A stretch of 64,000 nucleotides of DNA from Mycolicibacterium sp. J2 (GTDB taxonomy: Bacteria; Actinomycetota; Actinomycetes; Mycobacteriales; Mycobacteriaceae). The notes beneath the pieces are model-generated. The model worked only from the letters and a program-made list of their open reading frames with translations. It was not told the origin of the DNA and made no database searches. The stretch lies in NCBI RefSeq assembly GCF_026240945.1, contig NZ_JAPFPY010000002.1, positions 62,001-126,000 of the forward strand, given 5' to 3'. Below are positions 18,620 to 27,407 of the stretch, one piece after another. The position numbers were made by a program, and so were the translations under genes. Position 1 is the first letter of the stretch. Each line of letters starts with the position of its first letter.

Positions 18620-19782
18620 GCCTGCGCGAGCACACCGCGGCCTGGATCGCCGCCCACCATGACGACCTGGTGACCTGGCGACGGCACATCCACACCCATC
18701 CGGAACTGGGCAGGCAGGAGTTCGCCACCACCGAGTTCGTCGCCAACCTGCTGGCCGATGCCGGGCTGAACCCGAAGGTGTTGCCCGGTGGCACCGGACT
18801 GACCTGTGATTTCGGGCCCGACGACGGGCCGCGGGTGGCGCTGCGCGCCGATATGGACGCGCTGCCGATGGCCGAGCGCACCGGTCTGCCGTTCGCGTCG
18901 ACGGTGCCCGGGGTGGCGCATGCCTGCGGGCACGACGCGCACACCGCGGTGCTGCTCGGCGCGGCGCTCGCGCTGGCGTCGGCCCCCGAGCTGCCGGTCG
19001 GGGTGCGGCTGATCTTCCAGCCCGCCGAGGAACTGATGCCTGGTGGCGCGATCGACGCGGTGGCGGCCGGGGCGGTGGCCGGGGCGACGCGGATCTTCGC
19101 GCTGCACTGCGATCCACGCCTGGAGGTCGGCAAGGTGGCCACCCGGCCCGGGCCCATCACCTCGGCGGCCGACTCCATCGAGATCACCCTGCACTCACCG
19201 GGCGGGCACACCTCGCGACCGCATCTGACCGGGGACCTGGTGTACGCGCTGGGCACCCTGATCACCGGCGTGCCGGGCGTGCTGTCACGGCGGATCGACC
19301 CGCGGCTGAGCACCGTGATGGTGTGGGGTGCGGTCAACGCCGGGGTGGCGGCCAACGCCATTCCGCAGACCGGCACGCTGGCCGGCACCATCCGCACCGC
19401 CAGCCGGGAGACCTGGCTGACGTTGGAATCCCTTGTCAGGGAGACGGTTTCGTCGTTGCTGGCGCCGCTGAAGGTGGAGCACGCGGTGAACTACCGCCGT
19501 GGTGTCCCGCCGGTGGTCAACGAGGAGACCGCCACTCGCATCCTGACCCATGCCATCGAGGCGCTGGGGCCCGACGCGCTGGCCGACACCCACCAGTCCG
19601 GTGGCGGTGAGGACTTCTCCTGGTATCTGGAGGAGGTGCCCGGCGCCATGGCGCGACTCGGTGTGTGGTCCGGTCGCGGCCCCCAGTTGGACCTGCACCA
19701 GCCCACATTTGACCTGGACGAGCGCGCACTGGCCGTCGGCGTCCAGGTCATGTCCAACCTCGTCGAGCACTCCGCTCCCTGA
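18616..19782 (+). CDS. amiA1: M20 family amidohydrolase
   Basis: Second M20D amidohydrolase, 388 aa, paralogous to its neighbour but closer to hippurate/N-acyl-amino-acid hydrolases. Motifs in order are RRHIHTHPELGRQEF, RADMDALPM, HACGHDAHTA (metal site), FQPAEELMPGG (catalytic Glu), SPGGHTSRPH (dimer-domain His) and the C-terminal GGGEDFSWYL with the last metal ligand. The ATG overlaps the upstream stop, giving translational coupling. The 66-bp structured repeat begins two bases after its stop codon. Confidence 0.92.
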   Translation: MSLREHTAAWIAAHHDDLVTWRRHIHTHPELGRQEFATTEFVANLLADAGLNPKVLPGGTGLTCDFGPDDGPRVALRADMDALPMAERTGLPFASTVPGVAHACGHDAHTAVLLGAALALASAPELPVGVRLIFQPAEELMPGGAIDAVAAGAVAGATRIFALHCDPRLEVGKVATRPGPITSAADSIEITLHSPGGHTSRPHLTGDLVYALGTLITGVPGVLSRRIDPRLSTVMVWGAVNAGVAANAIPQTGTLAGTIRTASRETWLTLESLVRETVSSLLAPLKVEHAVNYRRGVPPVVNEETATRILTHAIEALGPDALADTHQSGGGEDFSWYLEEVPGAMARLGVWSGRGPQLDLHQPTFDLDERALAVGVQVMSNLVEHSAP

Positions 19783-19784
19783 CG

Positions 19785-19850
19785 TTTCTTCCGCGAGCGG
19801 CCGTGTCTGCACACCGACACGCCGCCATGGCTGGCATTTTGGGGACGCTC
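19785..19850 (+). repeat. 66-bp inverted repeat, left copy (diverged)
   Basis: Begins TTTCTTCCGCGAGCGGCC and ends GGGGACGCTC. By eye it matches the reverse complement of 20805-20870 at 61 of 66 positions. It starts two bases after the amiA1 stop and ends 71 bases before the DUF559 gene. Inside, GAGCG pairs with CGCTC across the element and CGTGTC pairs with GACACG; the second internal hairpin seen in the right copy is damaged by substitutions here. Confidence 0.9.
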
Positions 19851-19921
19851 GCCGGCTGAGTTATCCACAGATCGTCGCGCGGGGCTGTCGTGTTCAGTGG
19901 CGGTCGCCGACGATCGGTGCC

Positions 19922-20806
19922 ATGGTCGACGAGCTCATCGAACTCTTCCGGGCTCAGGGTGGCGTCGCCACGAGTGCCCAAATCCTGACCCACATGGCAC
20001 GCCGGGCATTCGAGGCAGCGATCAGTTCCGGTGCGCTGGAACGCCTTTGGCAGGGCGTCTACTGCCTGGGCGCGCCGGACGATGCGCTGCGCCTGCGCGG
20101 TCTCGACTTGCTCTGCGGCAGAAGGGTTCCGGTATGCCTGGCCACCGCCGCGGCGGTGCATGGGTTCGACACCGAGGACCCGGCCGAGTTGCATGTGCTC
20201 AGCCCGCCGGGCACGCACCTGCGATCCGCGGACCGTTTGGTGGTGCACCGGCGCAACGACGCCCCGCTGCGCATGATCGCCGAAAGGCTGACCACCGAAC
20301 CGAATTGGACAGCCGTCGAGGTAGCCCGCGCGCTGCGTCGTCCCCGTGCCCTCGCGACGTTGGACGCGGCCCTGCGCAGCGGCAGTTGCGACCGGGCTGG
20401 GTTGCGTCGGGCCGCGCGCGAGCAGTGGGGGCGGCGCGGCATCGTCGCTGTCCGTGACCTCATCGAGTTCGCCGACCCACTGGCCGAGTCGCCGATGGAG
20501 AGCGAGGCCCGGTTGGTGATGCGCGAGGGCGGGCTGCCGGCACCGGTGCTGCAGTACGAGGTTGTCGACGGAAATCGGGAGTTGCGCCGGCTGGATTTCG
20601 CCTGGCCATTCGCGGGCGTAGCCGCCGAGTACGACGGCGAGGCGGCCCACAGCGGACCCGACGCGATGCGCCGCGACCGGCGCAGGCAGGCGGCGCTGCA
20701 GGATATCGGGTGGACCGTCATACCCATGTTGGCCGAGGATGTCCGGCGCCAACCGGTGGAGCTTGTCGCACGGATCGAACGTCAACTGCTGCGACGGGCG
20801 GCGTGA
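19922..20806 (+). CDS. AbiEi/DUF559-like protein in inverted-repeat cassette
   Basis: A 294-aa protein common as paralogues in actinobacteria. The N-terminal 80 residues form a winged-helix like the AbiEi antitoxin domain (GGVATSAQILTHMARRAFEAA, then LERLWQGVYCLG). The C-terminus (about 200-290) resembles the DUF559/Vsr-like endonuclease fold, with SPMESEARLVM, LDFAWPFAGVAAEYDG and a final arginine-rich helix; the Glu, Asp and Glu/Tyr positions could form a nuclease site. No toxin gene lies beside it. The start is ATG 19922. It is bracketed by 66-bp inverted repeats, with the right copy beginning inside its stop codon. Function unknown. Confidence 0.8.
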   Translation: MVDELIELFRAQGGVATSAQILTHMARRAFEAAISSGALERLWQGVYCLGAPDDALRLRGLDLLCGRRVPVCLATAAAVHGFDTEDPAELHVLSPPGTHLRSADRLVVHRRNDAPLRMIAERLTTEPNWTAVEVARALRRPRALATLDAALRSGSCDRAGLRRAAREQWGRRGIVAVRDLIEFADPLAESPMESEARLVMREGGLPAPVLQYEVVDGNRELRRLDFAWPFAGVAAEYDGEAAHSGPDAMRRDRRRQAALQDIGWTVIPMLAEDVRRQPVELVARIERQLLRRAA

Positions 20807-20870
20807 GCGTCCGCAAAATGCCACTCATTGCGGCGTGTCGGTGTGCAGACACGGCCGCTCGCCGAAGAAA
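20805..20870 (-). repeat. 66-bp inverted repeat, right copy (three-way junction)
   Basis: Read on the plus strand it begins GAGCGTCCGCAAAATGCC and ends GCCGAAGAAA. It can fold as a three-way junction: an outer GAGCG/CGCTC stem, a CCGCAA/TTGCGG hairpin with an 11-nt loop, and a CGTGTC/GACACG hairpin with an 8-nt loop. It begins at the G of the DUF559 stop codon and ends three bases before the stop of the opposing gene, so it could serve as a terminator for both. Confidence 0.9.
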
Positions 20871-20873
20871 GCG

Positions 20874-21347
20874 TTACGTGCCGGGGCCGACGTTGGCGGC
20901 GGGGCGGGTGCGCAGGTCGTGGACGTACTCGGCGGGTGCGCCGGCGATCTCGGCGGCGTCGGCCATCACCCCGAGGTAACGCGCCGACGGCAGTCCGCCC
21001 TCCCAGGCGTCGACCACGTAGAGCCAGGCCAGCACCGGATCGGTGGTGGTGTCCGAGGACAGCCGGTCCACCCGGCAGCGGATCTTCTTGTGGAAGCCGA
21101 GCTCGGAGCCTTCCCAGCGGTCCAGGTTTTCTTCGTCCTCTTTGGTCATGTCGTAGAGCACGACGAAGACCTTCTCGTCGGGATCCTCGACCAGGGTCGC
21201 CAGCGCGCCCTCCCAGCCGATGTCCTCGCCTCCGAAGGTCAGGCGCCACCCGTGCAGCCAGCCGGTACCAGCGACCGGCGAATGCGGGGCGCGCTGCAGC
21301 ATCTGGTCCGGATGCATGTTCGACCCGTAAGCGGCGTAGAGCGGCAC
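20874..21347 (-). CDS. Gamma-glutamylcyclotransferase-like protein
   Basis: A 157-aa protein of the gamma-glutamylcyclotransferase/AIG2-like fold. The N-terminal YAAYGSNMHPDQM carries the YGSN substrate loop, and the segment LDRWEGSELGFHKK has the Glu in the position of the family's catalytic acid. Such enzymes release 5-oxoproline from gamma-glutamyl peptides or amines; the substrate is uncertain. The start is a GTG at 21347 with a TAAAGT hexamer six bases upstream, suggesting a leaderless transcript. It is divergent from lpdA, 93 bp away. Confidence 0.85.
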   Translation of the reverse strand: MPLYAAYGSNMHPDQMLQRAPHSPVAGTGWLHGWRLTFGGEDIGWEGALATLVEDPDEKVFVVLYDMTKEDEENLDRWEGSELGFHKKIRCRVDRLSSDTTTDPVLAWLYVVDAWEGGLPSARYLGVMADAAEIAGAPAEYVHDLRTRPAANVGPGT

Positions 21348-21440
21348 GGGCCAACTTTAGGCGGTTCGGCGGGGGAGAGCGAAGCGACCCGGGGATCGGC
21401 ACATGTGGGCTCGGCCGCAGTCACCCACTACGTTAAGGGC

Positions 21441-22856
21441 GTGCCCACCCGCATCGTGATCATCGGCGGCGGACCCGCCGGCTACGAAGCAGCCCTGGTC
21501 GCCGCGTCCCGCGGCGCCGACGTCGCGCAGGTCACCGTCGTCGACAGCGACGGTATCGGCGGCGCCTGCGTGCTGTTCGACTGCGTGCCGTCCAAGACGT
21601 TCATCGCCTCGACCGGCGTACGCACCGAGTTGCGCCGCGCCAACGGCCTCGGCTTCGACATCGCCATCGAGGACGCCAAGATCTCGCTGGCCCAGATCCA
21701 CAACCGGGTCAAGACCCTGGCCAGGTCGCAGTCGGCCGATATCGGTGCGACCCTGCTGAACGCCGGTGTCAACGTGGTCAAGGGCCGCGGCGAACTCGTC
21801 GACAGCGTGCCCGGCATGGCCCACCACCGCGTCAAGGTGACCACCGGGGACGGCAAGGTCGGCGTGCTCAAGGCCGATGTGGTGCTCATCGCCACCGGCG
21901 CCACCCCGCGGGTGCTGCCGGGCGCGGTCCCCGACGGCGAGCGCATCCTGAACTGGCGCCAGCTCTACGACCTGACCGAGCTGCCCGAACATCTGGTGAT
22001 CGTCGGGTCGGGGGTCACCGGCGCGGAATTCTGCAGCGCGTACACCGAGCTCGGGGTGAAGGTCACCGTGGTGGCCAGCCGCGACCAGATCCTGCCGCAC
22101 GAGGACTCCGACGCCGCCGCGGTGCTGGAGGAGGCGTTCTCCGAGCGCGGGGTGTCGCTGGTCAAGAACGGCCGCGCCGAGTCGGTGGTCCGCACCGACG
22201 CCGGGATCAAGGTCACCCTGGCCGACGGTCGCACCGTGGAGGGCAGCCACGCCCTGATGACCGTCGGTTCGGTGCCCAACACCGGCGGCCTCGGCCTGGA
22301 GAACGCCGGTATCGAACTCGGGCCGGGGAACTATCTCACCGTGGATCGGGTGTCGCGCACCAAGGCACCGGGCATCTACGCCGCCGGCGACTGCACCGGC
22401 CTGCTGCCGCTGGCCTCGGTGGCCGCCATGCAGGGCCGCATCGCGATGTATCACGCCCTCGGCGAAGGGGTGAACCCCATCCGGTTGCGCACCGTCGCGT
22501 CGGCCACCTTCACCCGGCCCGAGATCGCCGCCGTCGGGGTGCCGCAGACCAAGATCGACGACGGCACCGTGCCCGCGCGGACGTTGATGCTGCCGCTGAC
22601 CACCAACGCCCGCGCCAAGATGTCGTTGCTGCGCCGCGGTTTCGTCAAGATCTTCTGCCGGCCGGCGACCGGCGTGGTCATCGGCGGTGTGGTGGTCGCG
22701 CCCATCGCGTCGGAGTTGATCCTGCCGATCGCGCTGGCGGTGCAGAACCGGATCTCGGTGGGCGACCTGGCCCAGACGCTGTCGGTGTACCCGTCGTTGT
22801 CCGGGTCCATCGTGGAAGCGGCGCGCCGGCTGATGGCGCATGACGATCTCGACTAG
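21441..22856 (+). CDS. lpdA: NAD(P)H quinone reductase / flavoprotein disulfide reductase family
   Basis: Pyridine-nucleotide disulfide reductase family protein, 471 aa. It has an N-terminal FAD loop IIGGGPAGYEAA, a two-cysteine segment GGACVLFDCVPSK (about residues 39-51), an NAD(P) loop VIVGSGVTGAEF and the second FAD motif GIYAAGDCTG. The C-terminal interface domain reads YPSLSGSIVEAA where true lipoamide dehydrogenases have His-Pro-Thr-x-x-Glu, so the catalytic His-Glu pair is missing. That agrees with the mycobacterial LpdA type, described as a quinone reductase rather than a lipoamide dehydrogenase. The GTG at 21441 has a TACGTT hexamer six bases upstream. glpD2 follows. Confidence 0.93.
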   Translation: MPTRIVIIGGGPAGYEAALVAASRGADVAQVTVVDSDGIGGACVLFDCVPSKTFIASTGVRTELRRANGLGFDIAIEDAKISLAQIHNRVKTLARSQSADIGATLLNAGVNVVKGRGELVDSVPGMAHHRVKVTTGDGKVGVLKADVVLIATGATPRVLPGAVPDGERILNWRQLYDLTELPEHLVIVGSGVTGAEFCSAYTELGVKVTVVASRDQILPHEDSDAAAVLEEAFSERGVSLVKNGRAESVVRTDAGIKVTLADGRTVEGSHALMTVGSVPNTGGLGLENAGIELGPGNYLTVDRVSRTKAPGIYAAGDCTGLLPLASVAAMQGRIAMYHALGEGVNPIRLRTVASATFTRPEIAAVGVPQTKIDDGTVPARTLMLPLTTNARAKMSLLRRGFVKIFCRPATGVVIGGVVVAPIASELILPIALAVQNRISVGDLAQTLSVYPSLSGSIVEAARRLMAHDDLD

Positions 22857-22929
22857 CGACCTGGACTAAAGGCGAGTTCGGCAGCGCGGCGCGGCGCATC
22901 GCCGGGTCCGGCAACGTAGGCTCGGAATC

Positions 22930-24669
22930 GTGACTGACCCGATCTCAGGCAATCGTCAAGCTCAGCTCGGGCCCGACCAGCGTGCGACGGCCTGGCAGCG
23001 GCTGGGCAGTGAACAGTTCGACGTCGTGGTCATCGGTGGCGGTGTGGTCGGCTCCGGTGCGGCACTGGACGCCGCGACGCGTGGACTGCGGGTCGCCCTT
23101 GTCGAAGCCCGCGACTTCGCCTCCGGAACCTCGAGCCGTAGTTCCAAGATGTTCCACGGCGGCCTGCGTTACCTCGAGCAGTTGGAGTTCGGCCTGGTTC
23201 GCGAGGCGCTGCACGAGCGCGAGCTGTCGCTGACGACGCTGGCCCCGCATCTGGTGAAACCGTTGCCCTTCCTGTTCCCGCTGACCAAACGGTTGTGGGA
23301 GCGGCCCTACATCGCCGCCGGCATCTTCCTCTACGACCAGCTGGGCGGCGCGAAATCCGTTCCGGCACAGAAACATCTGCTCAAGGCCGGCTCGTTGCGG
23401 CTGGCTCCCGGGCTCAAGCGCAGTTCACTCATCGGCGGCATCCGCTACTACGACACCGTGGTCGACGACGCCCGGCACACCATGACGGTGGCGCGCACGG
23501 CCGCCCATTACGGCGCGGTGGTGCGGACTTCGACGCAGGTGGTGGCGCTGCTGCGGGAGGGCGACCGGGTCACCGGGGTGAAGGTGCGTGACTCCGAGAA
23601 CGGCGCGGTGACCGAGGTGCGCGGGCATGTCGTGGTCAACGCCACCGGGGTATGGACCGACGAGATCCAGGCACTGGCCAAGGAGCGCGGCCGGTTCCGG
23701 GTGCGGGCCTCCAAGGGGGTGCACATCGTGGTGCCGCGGGACCGCATCGTCAGTGAGGTGGCGATCATCCTGCGCACCGAGAAGTCGGTGCTGTTTGTCA
23801 TCCCGTGGGGCACGCACTGGATCATCGGCACCACCGACACCGACTGGAATCTGGATCTCGCGCACCCGGCCGCCACCAAGGCCGATATCGACTACATCCT
23901 GGGACACGTCAACACGGTGCTGGCCACCCCGCTGACGCACGACGACATCGACGGGGTGTACGCCGGGTTGCGGCCGCTGCTGGCGGGCGAGAGCGAGGAG
24001 ACCTCGAAACTTTCCCGTGAGCACGCGGTGGCGGTGCCCTCGCCGGGATTGGTGGCCATCGCCGGCGGCAAGTACACCACCTACCGGGTGATGGGCGCCG
24101 ACGCGATCGATGCTGCAGCCGAATTCGTGCCGACCCGGGTGGCCCCGTCCATCACCGAGAAGGTGCCGCTGGTGGGGGCCGACGGCTACTTCGCGCTGGT
24201 GAATCAGACCGAACACGTCGGCAGGCACTACGGCTTGCACCCGTACCGCGTGCGGCATCTGCTGGACCGGTACGGGTCGCTGATCGGTGAGGTGCTGGCC
24301 ATGGCGGACGGCAAACCCGAACTGCTGGAGCCGATCACCGCCGCCCCGGTGTATCTCAAGGTCGAGGCGGTGTACGCGGCGGCCGCGGAGGGCGCCCTGC
24401 ATCTGGAGGACATCCTGGCCCGGCGCATGCGCATCTCGATCGAGTATCCGCATCGCGGGGTGGACTGTGCGGCCGAGGTCGCCGAAGTCGTTGCGCCCGT
24501 GCTGGGTTGGAGTGCCGCGGAGGTGGACCGGGAGGTGCGCACCTACCTCGCCCGGGTGGAGGCCGAGGTGCAATCCCAGACCCAGCCCGACGACACCTCC
24601 GCCGACGCGCTGCGGGCCGCCGCGCCCGAGGCCAGGGCCGAGATCCTGGAACCGGTACCGCTGAATTGA
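22930..24669 (+). CDS. glpD2: Glycerol-3-phosphate dehydrogenase (FAD, respiratory)
   Basis: FAD-dependent glycerol-3-phosphate dehydrogenase, 579 aa. It oxidises glycerol 3-phosphate to dihydroxyacetone phosphate and feeds electrons to menaquinone at the membrane. Visible are the FAD loop VVIGGGVVGSGAALDAATRG, SSRSSKMFHGGLRYLEQ, the ATGVWTDEI segment, IIGTTDTDW and the AGGKYTTYR motif typical of GlpD, followed by the C-terminal helical cap. The start GTG 22930 is preceded by TAGGCT seven bases away, so it may be leaderless. Its stop overlaps or nearly touches the pseudouridine synthase start. Confidence 0.95.
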   Translation: MTDPISGNRQAQLGPDQRATAWQRLGSEQFDVVVIGGGVVGSGAALDAATRGLRVALVEARDFASGTSSRSSKMFHGGLRYLEQLEFGLVREALHERELSLTTLAPHLVKPLPFLFPLTKRLWERPYIAAGIFLYDQLGGAKSVPAQKHLLKAGSLRLAPGLKRSSLIGGIRYYDTVVDDARHTMTVARTAAHYGAVVRTSTQVVALLREGDRVTGVKVRDSENGAVTEVRGHVVVNATGVWTDEIQALAKERGRFRVRASKGVHIVVPRDRIVSEVAIILRTEKSVLFVIPWGTHWIIGTTDTDWNLDLAHPAATKADIDYILGHVNTVLATPLTHDDIDGVYAGLRPLLAGESEETSKLSREHAVAVPSPGLVAIAGGKYTTYRVMGADAIDAAAEFVPTRVAPSITEKVPLVGADGYFALVNQTEHVGRHYGLHPYRVRHLLDRYGSLIGEVLAMADGKPELLEPITAAPVYLKVEAVYAAAAEGALHLEDILARRMRISIEYPHRGVDCAAEVAEVVAPVLGWSAAEVDREVRTYLARVEAEVQSQTQPDDTSADALRAAAPEARAEILEPVPLN

Positions 24670-24671
24670 AC

Positions 24672-25517
24672 GTGCCGGGTCGGCCGGGCTACGACGGTAT
24701 CGGCCCGTCCCGACTGCGGGTGCAGGGCGGCAATCTGCACGACGAGCTCCAGCGGCGGTTCGGTGCCGGGGCCAAGGTGCTTGCCGGTGAGGTGTTCTGC
24801 GCCGACGGCGCCGTTGCCGACGCATCCACCGTGCTGCCCGCCGGTGCGCATGTCTTCCTGTATCGGGAGCTGCCCGACGAGGTGCCGGTGCCCTTCGCGA
24901 TGCCCATCCTGTACCGCGACGACGACATCGTGGTGGTCGACAAGCCGCATTTCCTGGCCACCATGCCGCGCGGCGGGCACGTCGCCCAGACCGCCCTGGT
25001 GCGGCTGCGCCGCGAGTTGGGCCTGCCGGAGCTGAGCCCGGCGCACCGGCTGGACCGGCTGACGGCCGGGGTGCTGTTGTTCACGGCGCGCCGTGCGGTT
25101 CGTGGCGCGTATCAGACGATGTTCGCCACGGGACTGGTGCACAAGACGTATCTGGCCCGGGCATCCGGCACGCCTACCGTCGAACTGCCCACGGTGCTGC
25201 GCAGCCGGATCGTCAAAGAGCGCAGTCGGTTACAGGCTTTCGAGGTGCCGGGGGAGCCCAACGCCGAGACCCATGTCGAAGCCCTCGGCAACGGCCGCTA
25301 CCGCCTGTTGCCGCGGACCGGCCGCACGCACCAGCTGCGCGTGCATCTGGCCTCGATCGGGATCCCGATCGACAACGATCCGCTCTACCCCGATGTGACC
25401 GATATCGCACCGGGGGACTTCTCCCGCCCGTTGCAACTGCTGGCGCAGCGGTTGGCGTTCCGGGACCCGCTCAGCGGCGTGCCCCGGGAATTCGTCAGCC
25501 GCCGGACGCTTAATTAA
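24672..25517 (+). CDS. RluA-type RNA pseudouridine synthase
   Basis: RNA pseudouridine synthase of the RluA/RsuA group, 281 aa from GTG 24672. The catalytic motif is AHRLDRLTAGVLLF with Asp as the nucleophile, preceded by ILYRDDDIVVVDKPHFLATMP and followed by the GRTHQLRVHLASIGIPI motif that ends the fold. The isomerised uridine could be in rRNA or tRNA. An in-frame TTG at 24666 overlapping the glpD2 stop (TTGA) is an equally possible start. It lies directly downstream of glpD2, probably on the same transcript. Confidence 0.9.
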   Translation: MPGRPGYDGIGPSRLRVQGGNLHDELQRRFGAGAKVLAGEVFCADGAVADASTVLPAGAHVFLYRELPDEVPVPFAMPILYRDDDIVVVDKPHFLATMPRGGHVAQTALVRLRRELGLPELSPAHRLDRLTAGVLLFTARRAVRGAYQTMFATGLVHKTYLARASGTPTVELPTVLRSRIVKERSRLQAFEVPGEPNAETHVEALGNGRYRLLPRTGRTHQLRVHLASIGIPIDNDPLYPDVTDIAPGDFSRPLQLLAQRLAFRDPLSGVPREFVSRRTLN

Positions 25518-25571
25518 CGTAATCGATAAATCATTCGCTGCGCCAACGGGAATTGCGCGAGCGGCGACGAT

Positions 25572-26339
25572 TCAGTTTGTCTTGCGGATGAATTGCGCAA
25601 TACCGCCGTAGTGGCGCAGCGTGTGCGTCTCGGCCAAGGGATTCCGGTCGAAGATGTACTCGACATAAAGCTTCTTGATATTGCGCGCCAGTGACGCCGG
25701 GATATTGTCGATGACCTGCGCCTCGAGTCCCTCGATATCGATCTTCAGAATGTCGATGTGACCGTGCTTGCCGATGATTTCCTTCAGCACCGTCTGCGAA
25801 TTGACGCATGTCACGGTCAGGGTGTGGTCCAGGTGTGCGTTCACCCCGCCGTACCGGCCGCTGTCCTCCCAGCCGAACTCCACCTCGCCGTCGCTCATGC
25901 CGACCGCGACCTCCCGGAGTTCGTACCGCCCCTCGAAGGGGTGCAGATTGTCCTTGAGCTTGGCCACGTTGGACGGTAGCGGCTCGAAAAGGTACGCGTA
26001 GGCCGCGGGGGTGCGGGTGAGGAAGTAGGCGGCCGAGATGCCGATATTGGAACCGAAGTCGACGATCACCTCGTCGGAGCTGTCAGCGTGGTAGTCGTCG
26101 CGGCAGAAGATCTCGTTGACCGTGAGCACGTCGTGCCCGGAATTCAGGCCCAGCGCCAGCCAGGACTGTGGGGTGCGAACGCGGACGGTGTACGGGTACT
26201 CGCCGGTGCCGGCCAGATAACGGGTGAACATCCGGACCGGATGGTCGTAAAGCCGCACCATGTTGCGGGCAGCGACGTAATGTCGGCGTTGCAACAACGA
26301 GCTCGCAATTTTTCCCAACTGGCGTCCAGCAACCTGCAT
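25572..26339 (-). CDS. FkbM family methyltransferase
   Basis: SAM-dependent methyltransferase of the FkbM family, 255 aa. VDFGSNIGISAAYF is the SAM-binding loop, YLFEPLPSNVAKLKDNL is motif II, and LKIDIEGLEAQVI is the characteristic FkbM segment. Such enzymes methylate sugar hydroxyls of glycolipids or polysaccharides. The ATG at 26339 is chosen because GGAGG lies five to six bases upstream; an in-frame GTG six bases earlier is too close to that site. Codon third positions are visibly less GC-rich than in neighbouring genes, and no biosynthetic partners adjoin, so horizontal acquisition is likely. Confidence 0.88.
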   Translation of the reverse strand: MQVAGRQLGKIASSLLQRRHYVAARNMVRLYDHPVRMFTRYLAGTGEYPYTVRVRTPQSWLALGLNSGHDVLTVNEIFCRDDYHADSSDEVIVDFGSNIGISAAYFLTRTPAAYAYLFEPLPSNVAKLKDNLHPFEGRYELREVAVGMSDGEVEFGWEDSGRYGGVNAHLDHTLTVTCVNSQTVLKEIIGKHGHIDILKIDIEGLEAQVIDNIPASLARNIKKLYVEYIFDRNPLAETHTLRHYGGIAQFIRKTN

Positions 26340-26557
26340 CTTCACCTCCGTCGTTGCGGGGGCGCGCTAATCCGCAAGGCTCGAATGATCCCCTCGTACG
26401 CGCCTAACAATAGCTGTCGAGCTCGTCAAATACTTGCCCGGGCCGTCGTTGGTCGCGAGCGAGCGGTGTGACCGCCTTCATCGTGGCTGATCGATGTTCA
26501 TTGCTGAGTATGCACGTAAGTACCCGCCTCGCGCTAAACCAAGACATTTGCCACACC

Positions 26558-26579
26558 GCCGGATCGGGCTCGATCCGGC
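26558..26579. repeat. Perfect 9-bp-arm inverted repeat upstream of SDR gene
   Basis: GCCGGATCG and CGATCCGGC are separated by GGCT, 36 bp before the SDR start, in a 276-bp gap. It could be an operator for the SDR gene or a short stem-loop. Two imperfect copies of a GGTCCGATCTGG-like sequence follow at about 26590-26606. The rest of the gap shows no gene and is AT-richer than average. Confidence 0.5.
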
Positions 26580-26615
26580 TCCGATGACCTGGTCCGATCT
26601 GGTCTACTGACGGCC

Positions 26616-27386
26616 ATGGATCGCGCCCGGTTCGACACGCTTTTCGACATGTCCGGAAGGACCGTCGTGGTCACCGGCGGCACCCGCGGGATCGGCCTCG
26701 CGCTGGCCGAGGGTTTCGCCGTGGCCGGGGCCCGAGTGGTGGTGGCCAGCCGCAAGCCCGACGCGTGTGCGGCTGCCGCGCAGCGGCTGCGCAGCCTGGG
26801 GGCGGCCGCGATCGGGGTGCCTGCGCATCTCGGCAACGTCGACGACCTCGCGGCGCTGGTGGACCGCACCGTTGCCGAGTTCGGCGGGATCGACGTGGTG
26901 GTGAACAACGCCGCCAACGCCCTGGCGCAGCCCCTCGGGTCCATGACGGTCGAGGCGTGGGACAAGTCGTATGCGGTCAATCTGCAGGGCCCGGTATTCC
27001 TGGTGCAGCACGCACTGCCGCACCTGAAGCAGAGCCCCGCGGCGGCGGTGCTGAACATGGTGTCGGTGGGCGCGTTCAACTTCGCGCCGTCGTTGTCCAT
27101 CTATGCCTCCGGCAAGGCTGCCCTGATGTCGGTGACCCGATCCATGGCGGCGGAGTTCGCGCCGCTGGGCATCCGGGTCAACGCGATCGCGCCGGGGCCG
27201 GTCGACACCGACATGGTGCGCAACAATCCGACCGAGGTGATCGAGGCGATGGCGTCGAACACCTTGATGCGTCGGCTGGCGTCACCCGACGAGATGGTCG
27301 GTGCCGCACTGCTGTTGTGCTCGCCGGCCGGTAGCTACATCACCGGGCAGGTCGTGATCGTCGACGGGGGCGGCACCCCCCGCTGA
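26616..27386 (+). CDS. Short-chain dehydrogenase/reductase
   Basis: Classical SDR oxidoreductase, 256 aa. It has TGGTRGIG at the cofactor site (about residues 20-27), NNAAN, and the catalytic Ser...YASGK (about 165-169), ending in GQVVIVDGGGTPR. The residue pattern after strand beta2 (ASRKPD) with an Arg suggests NADPH. The substrate is unknown. The ATG at 26616 has a TCTACT hexamer about seven bases upstream. It is convergent with the TetR regulator. Confidence 0.9.
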   Translation: MDRARFDTLFDMSGRTVVVTGGTRGIGLALAEGFAVAGARVVVASRKPDACAAAAQRLRSLGAAAIGVPAHLGNVDDLAALVDRTVAEFGGIDVVVNNAANALAQPLGSMTVEAWDKSYAVNLQGPVFLVQHALPHLKQSPAAAVLNMVSVGAFNFAPSLSIYASGKAALMSVTRSMAAEFAPLGIRVNAIAPGPVDTDMVRNNPTEVIEAMASNTLMRRLASPDEMVGAALLLCSPAGSYITGQVVIVDGGGTPR

Positions 27387-27407
27387 TCCACCGCGGCCGC
27401 ACCGGGG

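Noticed and set aside
20782..21436. Coding frames over the right repeat and cyclotransferase gene on the opposite strand
   Set aside because: They are Arg/Pro-rich antisense frames with no domain.
20739..22856. 705-codon version of lpdA
   Set aside because: The first 234 codons cover the DUF559 end, the right repeat and the cyclotransferase gene; the FAD loop begins right after GTG 21441.
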